A DNA stretch of 64,000 bases from Ramlibacter ginsenosidimutans. Its GTDB lineage: Bacteria; Pseudomonadota; Gammaproteobacteria; Burkholderiales; Burkholderiaceae_C. The number at the start of each line of letters is the position of its first letter. Within the stretch, counting starts at the first letter, position 1. Shown piece after piece: positions 45,487 through 52,634 of the stretch. Under the pieces are notes generated by a model. That model was not told where the DNA came from and made no database searches. It saw only the letters and a program-made list of their open reading frames with translations. The translations under genes were made by a program, and so were the position numbers. The stretch is taken from the NCBI RefSeq assembly GCF_016654015.1, contig NZ_JAEPWM010000002.1, positions 62,001 through 126,000 on the forward strand, given 5' to 3'.

Positions 45487-46532
45487 CATTCTGCGGCCGT
45501 TGTCCGCACGGCGTCAGGCGGGCGCTCCTCGCGCCCGTCCGGATAGCGCGCGAAACGCTGCGGCTCGCTGCCATGCACGGGCGCCTGGTCCGTGAAGGAC
45601 CAGCCGCCAAACTGCGTGCGGCGGTAGTCCTGCAGCGCCTGCGCGATCTCCTGCTGCGTGTTCATCACGAACGGGCCGTATTGCGCCACCGGCTCGCCGA
45701 TCGGCTGGCCCTGCAGGAGCAGGAACTCGCACACCGTGTCGCCGGCCGCAAGCGCCACTTCCACGCCCGCGTCCAATGTGATCGCGACCGGTCCCTGCAC
45801 GGACTGGCCGCCCACCATGGCGGCTGCGCCCTTGAAGAAGTAGAGCGTGCGGCGCGTGCCGGCGAGCAGCGCGGGCGGCAACTGCACGCCGGCCCCGGGC
45901 TCGAGGCGCAGCGTCCAGATCGCAACGTCGGAATTCGCATCGGCCGCCCAGGAATCGGGCGGCGGCGGCGGTGCCGCGACGTCGCCGAAGCGGCCCGCGA
46001 TCACGGCCACTTCGGTGTGGCGCCCTTGCGCGTCGGCCAGCAACGCGCGCGGCACCTGCTCGTTCCAGAACATGGTGAAGTGCGGCTCGGCCATCTTGCT
46101 GCGCTTGGGCAGGTTCAGCCAGATCTGGAACAGCTCCAGCGGGTTGTCCTCGCCGGTGTTCAGCAGCGGGAACATCTCGGAATGCACGATCCCTTTGCCC
46201 GCGGTTACCCACTGCACGTCACCGCCGCCGAAGCGCGCGACCGCGCCCAGCGAATCGCTGTGGTCGATGAGGCCCTTGCGCACGATAGTCACGGTCTCGA
46301 AGCCGCGGTGCGGATGCGCTGGAAAGCCGGGCACCGTCTCGCCGTGGTACATGCTCCAGCCGTCCTTGCGGCTGAAGTCCTGCCCGATGTCGCGCCCGCT
46401 CAGCGGCACCGCCGGACCCATCGCGCCGTTCCCGCGCGGATAGGCGTCATCGTGGTAGGCGCAAAAGAGGAACGGGTCGGCGGTTTCCCAGGGAAACCCG
46501 AGCGGGCGGATGGCGAGGACGGCGGAGGACAT
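45486..46532 (-). CDS. Pirin family protein
   Basis: A 348-residue bicupin, longer than the usual 230-290. The N-terminal cupin has the metal-ligand motifs FPAHPHRGFETVTIV (two His) and TAGKGIVHSEMF (His, Glu), the pirin signature; the C-terminal half (RTLYFFKGAAAMVGGQ onward) is the second cupin. Some bacterial pirins have quercetinase activity and others regulate pyruvate dehydrogenase; the role here is open. A cytoplasmic, iron-binding protein is expected. The C-terminal 40 residues (FGGWSFTDQAPVHG...) are an extra tail. Upstream lies a palindromic repeat element. Confidence 0.9.
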   Translation of the reverse strand: MSSAVLAIRPLGFPWETADPFLFCAYHDDAYPRGNGAMGPAVPLSGRDIGQDFSRKDGWSMYHGETVPGFPAHPHRGFETVTIVRKGLIDHSDSLGAVARFGGGDVQWVTAGKGIVHSEMFPLLNTGEDNPLELFQIWLNLPKRSKMAEPHFTMFWNEQVPRALLADAQGRHTEVAVIAGRFGDVAAPPPPPDSWAADANSDVAIWTLRLEPGAGVQLPPALLAGTRRTLYFFKGAAAMVGGQSVQGPVAITLDAGVEVALAAGDTVCEFLLLQGQPIGEPVAQYGPFVMNTQQEIAQALQDYRRTQFGGWSFTDQAPVHGSEPQRFARYPDGREERPPDAVRTTAAE

Positions 46533-46591
46533 TGCGTCTACTTGAGGGCGGCGGGTGATCGGTCAAGAGGAACGCAGAGTGCGCAAAGGTT

Positions 46592-46645
46592 ACGCAGAGG
46601 ACGCAGAGGAACATCCAAAAAAGGGTTTCTCTGCGTCCTCTGCGT
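46592..46645. repeat. Perfect 17-bp palindromic repeat (CGCAGAG family)
   Basis: Left arm 46592-46608 and right arm 46629-46645 are perfect inverted copies built from ACGCAGAGG and CGCAGAG units, with a 20-base loop. Additional CGCAGAG-like words precede the left arm (46573 onward). It lies between the divergent-looking 5' end of pirin and the slyD stop and may be a mobile REP-type element or a terminator for slyD. Confidence 0.75.
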
Positions 46646-46671
46646 TCTCCTTCGTCACTCAGCCACCCAGC

Positions 46672-47148
46672 TCAATGGTGGTGCCCATGCTCCCCGTGCA
46701 CGTGCCGATGCGCAATCTCCTCGGCCGTGGCGGCGCGCACGCCGGTCACCTTGAGCGTGAAGCGCAGCGCCTTGCCTGCGAGCGGGTGGTTGCCGTCGAG
46801 GTGGACTTCGGGGCCCTTGATCTTCATGACGTGGAACACGCGCGGCTGGCCGTCGTCGGTGCGGCCCTCGAGCTGGCCGCCGACCTTCACGCCGGGCGGG
46901 AATTCGCTCTTGGGGATCACGCGCACCAGCGACTCGTCGCGCTGGCCGAAGGCGTCCTCGGGTTGCAGGTGCAGCGTGGTCTCGTAGCCGACATCGTGCC
47001 CGTCCAGGGCCTCTTCGATCTTCGGCAGGGTGTTGTCGTAGCCGCCGTGCAGGTAGACCATGGGGTCCTTGCTCTGCTCGATCAGCCGGCCATTGGCGTC
47101 CGCCACGCGGTACTGGAGCGTGACGGCAGTGTCTTTCTCGATCTTCAT
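46672..47148 (-). CDS. slyD: FKBP-type peptidyl-prolyl isomerase, SlyD-like
   Basis: A 158-residue protein of the SlyD type. The FKBP domain (MKIEKDTAVTLQYRVADANGRLIEQ, then the VYLHGGYDNTLPKIEEAL flap) surrounds the insert-in-flap chaperone domain (about 70-125). The C-terminal tail ends EEIAHRHVHGEHGHHH, a histidine-rich metal-binding tail as in SlyD, which delivers nickel and assists folding. It overlaps the upstream MFS gene by ATGA at 47145-47148, so it is translationally coupled to that gene. Confidence 0.9.
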   Translation of the reverse strand: MKIEKDTAVTLQYRVADANGRLIEQSKDPMVYLHGGYDNTLPKIEEALDGHDVGYETTLHLQPEDAFGQRDESLVRVIPKSEFPPGVKVGGQLEGRTDDGQPRVFHVMKIKGPEVHLDGNHPLAGKALRFTLKVTGVRAATAEEIAHRHVHGEHGHHH

Positions 47149-48398
47149 GGCGCCGATTGTGACGGCTCGCCCGCGCGCGTGCTGGCGCCTCCCGGCGCGG
47201 GCAGCATGCGGAACGCCAGTGCGGCGAACGCGAGCAGGACGCCGATGGCCGACAGCACCGCCGCATAGGGCTCCGCGTGCAGGCGCCCGGCCAGCGACGC
47301 GATGCCGCCGGTGAGCCACTGGATGACCGCGACGCCCAGGAACATGGCCATCGTGAACACGGCCATGGCGCGGCCCGTCATGCGCGCCGGGTACGCGGAG
47401 CGCACGTCCGCGTACTGCAGCGTGCCGAAGCCGGACAGCAGGCTGATGCCCAGCGCCAGTGCCATTTCCACCCAGGCGGCAGGCCGCAAAGCCATGCAGA
47501 CGAACATCAGCGCGGTCGCCAGGGCGCAGACTATGATCCACGCCCGTCGATGCCGCTCGCCCGGGTCGAGCCGGCCGAACAGCGGCGCGCCGATCATGCC
47601 GAGCACCGAGATCGCGATGGCCACGTTGCCGGTCTGCACGAGCGTGAAGCCATGCCGGTCGATCAGCAAAGGCGTGAGCCACAGGCCGCGCAAGGCCATG
47701 AAGGAGGCGTAGCTGAACAGGGCAAGCGTCACGATGCCCAGCGTATGCGGCAGCCGGAACAGCTCCCCATAGCCGCGCAGTGCGGACGACACGTCGACCT
47801 GCTGGTGCTGCACGTGTTCCTCGTGCGCATCGCGCACCAGCAGCAGGATCGCCAGCCAAGCGAGTGCGCCGCAGGCAGACAGGACGTAAAAGCCCGCGCG
47901 CCAGGACACGTGCTGGATCACCCACGCGAGCGGCGTGCCGGTCAGCAGCAGGCCGACCGAGCCGATGCCGAGCGCGGCGCCGTTCACGGCCGCGAAGCGC
48001 TCGCCCGCAAAGCGGCGGGAGATGAAGACCGTGCAGGCCAGGAAGGCGGGCGCGCAGCCGATGCCCGTGAGCACCTGGCCGAGGATCAGGAAGCCGTAGC
48101 TGGGCGCGGCTGCCGTCACGATGGAGCCGCCGACGGCCAGCGGGAACACGGTGAGCACGGTGCGGCGCGGACCGTAGACGTCCAGGCCCATGCCCATGAA
48201 CAGCTGCAGGGCGGCGAACGAGAAGTGAAAGGCCGCGGCGAACAGGCCCAGCTGCTGCGGTGACAGCTGGAACTCCTGCTGCAAGGCGGGCGCCATGATG
48301 CCCGCGGCGGTGCGGAAAGCCTGGCTGAGCGCGAAGCCGGAGATCAGGACCAGCAGCATCGCCCAGGCGCTGCGGTCGGAAGCGGTGGAGGAAGACAC
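47145..48398 (-). CDS. Major facilitator superfamily transporter
   Basis: About 417 residues with twelve hydrophobic segments. The motif GLDVYGPRRTVLTVFPLAVGG follows helix 2 and the central loop LVRDAHEEHVQHQQVDVSSA divides the two halves. I use GTG 48398 (MSSSTASDRSAWAMLLVLISGF), since no ATG precedes the first membrane helix with better spacing; an ATG at the helix itself is possible. The substrate is not evident; the family shape resembles sugar-phosphate, hexuronate or dicarboxylate MFS carriers. It sits between slyD and the hydratase-like gene, and could import the acid handled by the downstream enzymes (inference). Confidence 0.85.
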   Translation of the reverse strand: MSSSTASDRSAWAMLLVLISGFALSQAFRTAAGIMAPALQQEFQLSPQQLGLFAAAFHFSFAALQLFMGMGLDVYGPRRTVLTVFPLAVGGSIVTAAAPSYGFLILGQVLTGIGCAPAFLACTVFISRRFAGERFAAVNGAALGIGSVGLLLTGTPLAWVIQHVSWRAGFYVLSACGALAWLAILLLVRDAHEEHVQHQQVDVSSALRGYGELFRLPHTLGIVTLALFSYASFMALRGLWLTPLLIDRHGFTLVQTGNVAIAISVLGMIGAPLFGRLDPGERHRRAWIIVCALATALMFVCMALRPAAWVEMALALGISLLSGFGTLQYADVRSAYPARMTGRAMAVFTMAMFLGVAVIQWLTGGIASLAGRLHAEPYAAVLSAIGVLLAFAALAFRMLPAPGGASTRAGEPSQSAP

Positions 48399-48433
48399 GG
48401 AGCGTGATTCTCGCGTGTCCGCGCCCGCCCCGC

Positions 48434-49198
48434 TCAGAGCTGCACTTCGGCTTCGCCGATCCCTTCGAAGACGGCCATGACCTTCTCGCCCGGCTTGGCC
48501 TCCAGCATGCCGCACCAGGTCCCGGTGGTGATGACAGTGCCCCTCGGGACGGTCGCACCCTGGCGGGTCACGTGCCGCAGCCAGGTCGGCAGCAGCCACA
48601 CCGGGTCGCCGAGCGCATAGGTGCCGCGGAAGGACTGCGGCGCTGCGGTGCCGATCTGCACCGTGCAGGCCTGCTGCGCCCAGTCGCGCGCCTCGAGCGG
48701 CCGCCACTGGCCAAGGACCAGCGCACCGTGCGACTGCAGGTCCGCCAGCTTGAGCAGCGCGCTGGCCGCGCGGTTCTCCCAGCGCGAGTCGACGATCTCG
48801 ATCGAGACGGTCATGCCGTCCAGCCACTGCGCCGTCCTCGCTGCATCGAAGGCCTGGGCGTCAGCCGGGCTCACGTCGCGCGCGAGGCGCACGGCCACCT
48901 CGGCCTCGATCAGCCGCCAGTTGAAGTGCGTGCCGCTCGCGTCGGCGGGGCTTGCCCACACGTGCTGTGGCGGCAGCCCGGCGTGCGTGAGCGTCCCGGT
49001 GCGCGAGGGGCCACCCGACTTCCAGTGCTGCGGCACGGGCCGGTCGAACCAGCGCATGGTGCGCGCGACCTCCTCCTGCACCGCATAGGCCTGGCCGGCC
49101 TCCTGCAGTAGGGACTCGAACGGGGCAGCGGCGACGGTGCGCTGCTGGCGGTGCGCTGCGACCAGCGCCTCCGCCACGGCCTGGACCGGGGTGGACAT
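48434..49198 (-). CDS. 2-keto-4-pentenoate hydratase / fumarylacetoacetase-family protein
   Basis: A 254-residue protein of the hydratase/decarboxylase branch of the FAH superfamily. It starts MSTPVQAVAEALVAAHRQQRT and has YAVQEEVARTM near residue 37, the EAEVAVRLARDV metal-ligand region (two Glu), and GTVITTGTWCGMLEAKPGEKVMAVFEGIG near the C terminus. Enzymes of this type hydrate 2-oxopent-4-enoate in meta-cleavage pathways or decarboxylate 4-oxalocrotonate. ATG 49198 has AAGGAG upstream; the next gene upstream ends 28 bases away. The substrate remains uncertain because the rest of an aromatic pathway is not in the window. Confidence 0.82.
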   Translation of the reverse strand: MSTPVQAVAEALVAAHRQQRTVAAAPFESLLQEAGQAYAVQEEVARTMRWFDRPVPQHWKSGGPSRTGTLTHAGLPPQHVWASPADASGTHFNWRLIEAEVAVRLARDVSPADAQAFDAARTAQWLDGMTVSIEIVDSRWENRAASALLKLADLQSHGALVLGQWRPLEARDWAQQACTVQIGTAAPQSFRGTYALGDPVWLLPTWLRHVTRQGATVPRGTVITTGTWCGMLEAKPGEKVMAVFEGIGEAEVQL

Positions 49199-49226
49199 GC
49201 AGACTCCTTGTGGTGCGGGGCGAATG

Positions 49227-50294
49227 CTACTTGTTCTTCGCCTTCTCCCGGTTGGCGTGCAGCCGCGTGTCCACGAGATCCACGATGCGGTCGACCACCG
49301 GATGCCGCATCCCCAGCTGCCGCGCGACCAGTTGCACCAGCTTGTCGGCACGCTCGATGTACGGCGCCCCGTTGTTCAGCGCCCGCGCCGCGGAAGCCGG
49401 GCGCGTGAGGCTCGCAGCGGCGGCGGCGTACTTCTCGAACGGCACGAGCTCGGCGGGGCTCGCTCCCAGCCGCACGCAGACATCGAACACGAAGTCGTAC
49501 ACCGACTTCGATTCGGCGAGGTCGGAATGCACTGCCTCCTGCGCCGTCCGCATGCCGTCCGGCGTGATGCAGCGATAGTTGCCCGCCAGCAGCATGGACC
49601 ACTTGGCGAGCGGCACGAAGATGGAATCGGACACGCGCAGCTTCACCGGCAGCTCGATCGGCCCCTCGGGCGCGGGGAAGCGCACGGCGTCGATGTCCGC
49701 CTCCAGCTTGCGCAGCAGCGCCGTGTGCTTTTCGTCCTCGAAGCGGGCCGCCTTGAAGTTGGTCGGCAGCGTGACCTGCAGCACGTTGACCTTCTCCTCC
49801 GGCGGCCGTACGGCCTGCGGGTCGGGGCTGCACAGGGTCAGCAGGCCGGGTTCGAAGTTGTCCCAGACGCTGGCTTCGGTGTAGGCGGGCCGCAGCGCCT
49901 CGGCGTCGAGCCCGGGGATGCGCCGCAGGTACGGCAGCGGCGGCATGTTCATGATCGACATGCAGGGCACGCGCGAGCGCGCCACCGCATCGAGCAGTTC
50001 GCGCACGCCGGGGGAGCGGTACTGCGGCTCCTGCATCGCAAGGCCGACGAGGTCGTAGTCGGCGGGATTCACGTCGCCCGTGCCCGCGGCGGACACCTTT
50101 CCGGGCAGCTTGCGCGAATCGATCTCCACCGGCTGCGCGCGTCCGCGCACGGGCATGCGCACGCGGAAGCCTTCGGCGTTGATCAGGTCCGCTTCGGCCG
50201 GCAGGCACACGAGCTTGACCTCGTGGCCCCCGAACAGGAGCTTGGACGCGAGCAGGGAGCCGTACGACGCTCCCATCATGAGGATCCTGGCCAT
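49227..50294 (-). CDS. Ketopantoate reductase (ApbA/PanE) family protein
   Basis: A 355-residue protein with an N-terminal Rossmann domain starting ARILMMGASYGSLLASKLLFGGHEVKLVC. The normal GxGxxG is GASYGS here. The C-terminal helical domain has a lysine-bearing stretch (VPLAKWSMLLAGNYRC) where PanE keeps its catalytic lysine. It is about 50 residues longer than PanE and the fingerprint is loose, so it may be a relative reducing another 2-oxo acid, possibly linked to the hydratase gene next door. ATG 50294 has AAGGAGA as Shine-Dalgarno. It is the first gene of the minus-strand set running to slyD. Confidence 0.75.
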   Translation of the reverse strand: MARILMMGASYGSLLASKLLFGGHEVKLVCLPAEADLINAEGFRVRMPVRGRAQPVEIDSRKLPGKVSAAGTGDVNPADYDLVGLAMQEPQYRSPGVRELLDAVARSRVPCMSIMNMPPLPYLRRIPGLDAEALRPAYTEASVWDNFEPGLLTLCSPDPQAVRPPEEKVNVLQVTLPTNFKAARFEDEKHTALLRKLEADIDAVRFPAPEGPIELPVKLRVSDSIFVPLAKWSMLLAGNYRCITPDGMRTAQEAVHSDLAESKSVYDFVFDVCVRLGASPAELVPFEKYAAAAASLTRPASAARALNNGAPYIERADKLVQLVARQLGMRHPVVDRIVDLVDTRLHANREKAKNK

Positions 50295-50794
50295 GGTGTC
50301 TCTCCTTCGGTTTGTTCTGACTGCTGGACCGTGCAGCCTACGCCTGCTGCGCCGCGATGCTCAAGGCGAAACGCTTTTGCCCAAAATGGATGGAGTCGCC
50401 GGCGAGCGCAGGCAAGGTGGAGACAGGCGCCGATACCTTCGAAGGGGCGGAACGACGGAGAAGAAAGTTTGCGCAGCGCTTGCCGGAGCGCCTGGCTTCG
50501 ATGCTCCGCCACCAGGAGGGCCACGAAGCTTTCGGCCGCGGCGAGAGGGACCGTCCGACGTGCAGCACCGGCTCGCCCGCGGCGATCACCGGCTGGGGCA
50601 GCCTGTTCCAATGGGCCTGAGTTCCACCCCCGCGGGATCGGCCCATCTGCCGCGATTGGCGTTCTCCGCGTCCGCGCGTTAAAAAGTCACGTGCCTCCCG
50701 GCGGCGGCGGTGGAGCGTTGCCTAATTTACGAGTCCTTTACCCCCCGGCCCCAACCTCGCGCGTTGAAAGAGCGTTCGCCGAACGAGGAACATC
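50295..50794. other. 500-base intergenic region, possibly structured RNA or unrecognised element
   Basis: No convincing gene is seen; several overlapping short frames exist on both strands without Shine-Dalgarno support. The stretch 50411-50513 can fold: CAGGCGC (50424-50430) with GCGCCTG (50488-50494) and GGTGG (50416-50420) with CCACC (50509-50513), while GGCAAG (50411-50416) can instead pair with CTTGCC (50479-50484), giving alternative structures. High GC makes such pairing partly expected. The last 50 bases carry the Shine-Dalgarno of the next gene. Confidence 0.35.
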
Positions 50795-52606
50795 ATGCCG
50801 TCCGTCGCCTCCCGCGCCCCGTCCTTGCTGCCCTGGCTGGCGGTGCTCACCCTGTGCTGCTTCCTGGCGCCGGCCCGCGCCCAGGACACTTCCGATCCGC
50901 CCGCACGCGTCGCCTACGTGAGCCAGCGGCTAGGCAGCGTGGTGTTCGCCCCGCAGGGCGAGGAAGAGTGGCAGGACCTGCCGCCCAACCGGCCGCTCAC
51001 GCCCGGCGACCGGCTGTGGACGGACGCGGGTGCCCGCGCGGAACTGCAGCTCGGGACGGCCACCGTGCACGTGAACAGCGAGGCGCACCTGGGCCTGAGC
51101 GACCTCGACGAGCATGCAGCGCAGTTCATGCTGCAGCAAGGCAGCATCCATGCGCACGTGCGGGAAGTGGTCGCCGGCGAGAACTTCGAGGTCGATACGC
51201 CCAATGTCGCCGTGCGCGCCCTGCAGCGCAGCGACTTCCGCGTCGACGTCGACCCGCAGGCGCAGCAGACGCGCGTGATCGTGCGCAGCGGCGTCGTCGC
51301 CGTGTTCGGCGAGGGCGGACAGTCGATCAACCTGGGCACCTCGCAACAGGCCGTCTTCGCCGGCCGCTTCCTCGCCCAGGTGAGTGCGCCGCCCTATGCG
51401 GACGACGCCTTCGCCGCCTGGGCCGACGAGCGCAACCGGCAGGAGGACGAGGCGATCGCCACGCGCTTCGTGCCGCGCGGCGTGGTGGGCGCAACGCAGC
51501 TCGATTCCTACGGCACCTGGGCGCAGGAGCCCGAGTACGGCGCGGTCTGGTATCCGGCCGTGGCTGTCGCCAACTGGGCGCCCTACCGCTATGGCCACTG
51601 GTCCTGGATCGCTCCCTGGGGCTGGACCTGGATCGACGACGCGCCCTGGGGCTTCGCCCCCTTCCACTACGGCCGCTGGACGATGATCGGCAACCGCTGG
51701 GCCTGGGTGCCGGGACGGCTGACGCCGCGCCCGGTGTACGCGCCGGCGCTGGTCGCCTTCGTCGGCGGCGCCACGTTCACCATCGGCAGCGGGCCGGCCG
51801 TGGGCTGGTATCCGCTGGCGCCGGGCGAGGCCTGGTGGCCCTGGTACCGCAGCAGCACGCGCTACGTGAGCGCCGCCAACTACCGCATCAACCTCGCCGC
51901 CTACCCGCGCAACTTCAGCAACCACTACTGGCGCCAGCACCCGGTGGCGGTCACGAGCGTGCGCGACGAGGACTTCCGCCACGGCCGTTCCGTCGAGCGC
52001 GTGTGGCAGCCGGTCGCGCCGCAGACGATCGAGCGCGGCCGTCCCGGCGCCGCGCCCGGTCGGCCCCTCCATGACGCCACGCCGCGTCCGCGCGCGACCG
52101 CCCCCGGCATGCGGACCGACGCGCCGCAGTCGAATGGCGTGCCGCCTGCAGTGCGCGACCAGTACCGCGCGCAGCAGGAACAGGACCGCCTGCAATGGCA
52201 GGCCCAGCACGATGCGCGCGAGCAGATGCGCAGCCAGGCCGAGGGACGCACGCACCAGCAGGGCAACGCCGGCCGGGTGGACTCGGGCACGCGGCAACGC
52301 GACGCCGGGCGCGTGGATTCCGGAACGCCGCAGCGCGAAGCCGGCCGCGTGCAGAACGAGCAGCCGGGCAGCGACTTCGACGCGAGCCGCCGTCCTTCCC
52401 CGCGCATGTGGCGCCAGTCCGCGCGCCAGCCCGCCCAGCCCGTTCCGGTCCCGCGGCAGCAGGCGCAGGCCGTGGTGCGTCACGAACGCGCGCAGCAAGC
52501 TGCGCCGCTGACGCCGGCGCATGCAGCGGCCGCGAGCCACGCGCAGCCGCAGCAGGCACGCGGCGAGCCGTACGCCGCAGAGCACCGCGGGCCGCGCGAA
52601 CGCTAG
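50795..52606 (+). CDS. Secreted FecR-like/DUF6600 protein, Trp-Tyr rich, with disordered C terminus
   Basis: A 603-residue exported protein. Signal peptide about 1-30 (WLAVLTLCCFLAPARAQ). Residues about 40-200 form a FecR-like beta domain (RLGSVVFAPQGEEEWQDLPPNRPLTPGDRLWTD, ..GSIHAHVREVVAGENFEVDTPNVAVRALQ). About 225-390 is a Trp/Tyr/Gly-rich region with repeated W-x-W and Y-G-x-W units (YGHWSWIAPWGWTWIDDAPWGFAPFHYGRW), as in DUF6600 proteins. The C-terminal 200 residues are Gln/Arg/Ala/Pro-rich and disordered, containing near-repeats of GRVDSGTRQRDA. Function is unknown; likely periplasmic or surface. A GAGGAAC Shine-Dalgarno precedes ATG 50795. Convergent with the EF-G-like gene. Confidence 0.85.
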   Translation: MPSVASRAPSLLPWLAVLTLCCFLAPARAQDTSDPPARVAYVSQRLGSVVFAPQGEEEWQDLPPNRPLTPGDRLWTDAGARAELQLGTATVHVNSEAHLGLSDLDEHAAQFMLQQGSIHAHVREVVAGENFEVDTPNVAVRALQRSDFRVDVDPQAQQTRVIVRSGVVAVFGEGGQSINLGTSQQAVFAGRFLAQVSAPPYADDAFAAWADERNRQEDEAIATRFVPRGVVGATQLDSYGTWAQEPEYGAVWYPAVAVANWAPYRYGHWSWIAPWGWTWIDDAPWGFAPFHYGRWTMIGNRWAWVPGRLTPRPVYAPALVAFVGGATFTIGSGPAVGWYPLAPGEAWWPWYRSSTRYVSAANYRINLAAYPRNFSNHYWRQHPVAVTSVRDEDFRHGRSVERVWQPVAPQTIERGRPGAAPGRPLHDATPRPRATAPGMRTDAPQSNGVPPAVRDQYRAQQEQDRLQWQAQHDAREQMRSQAEGRTHQQGNAGRVDSGTRQRDAGRVDSGTPQREAGRVQNEQPGSDFDASRRPSPRMWRQSARQPAQPVPVPRQQAQAVVRHERAQQAAPLTPAHAAAASHAQPQQARGEPYAAEHRGPRER

Positions 52607-52634
52607 TCGTCGTCGTTCAGGCGCCGCGCGGGCG

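Noticed and set aside
50338..50646. Short open frames on both strands in the 50.3-50.7 kb gap
   Set aside because: They overlap each other, lack Shine-Dalgarno sites and show Arg/Ala/Pro-rich sequence; treated as possible RNA instead.
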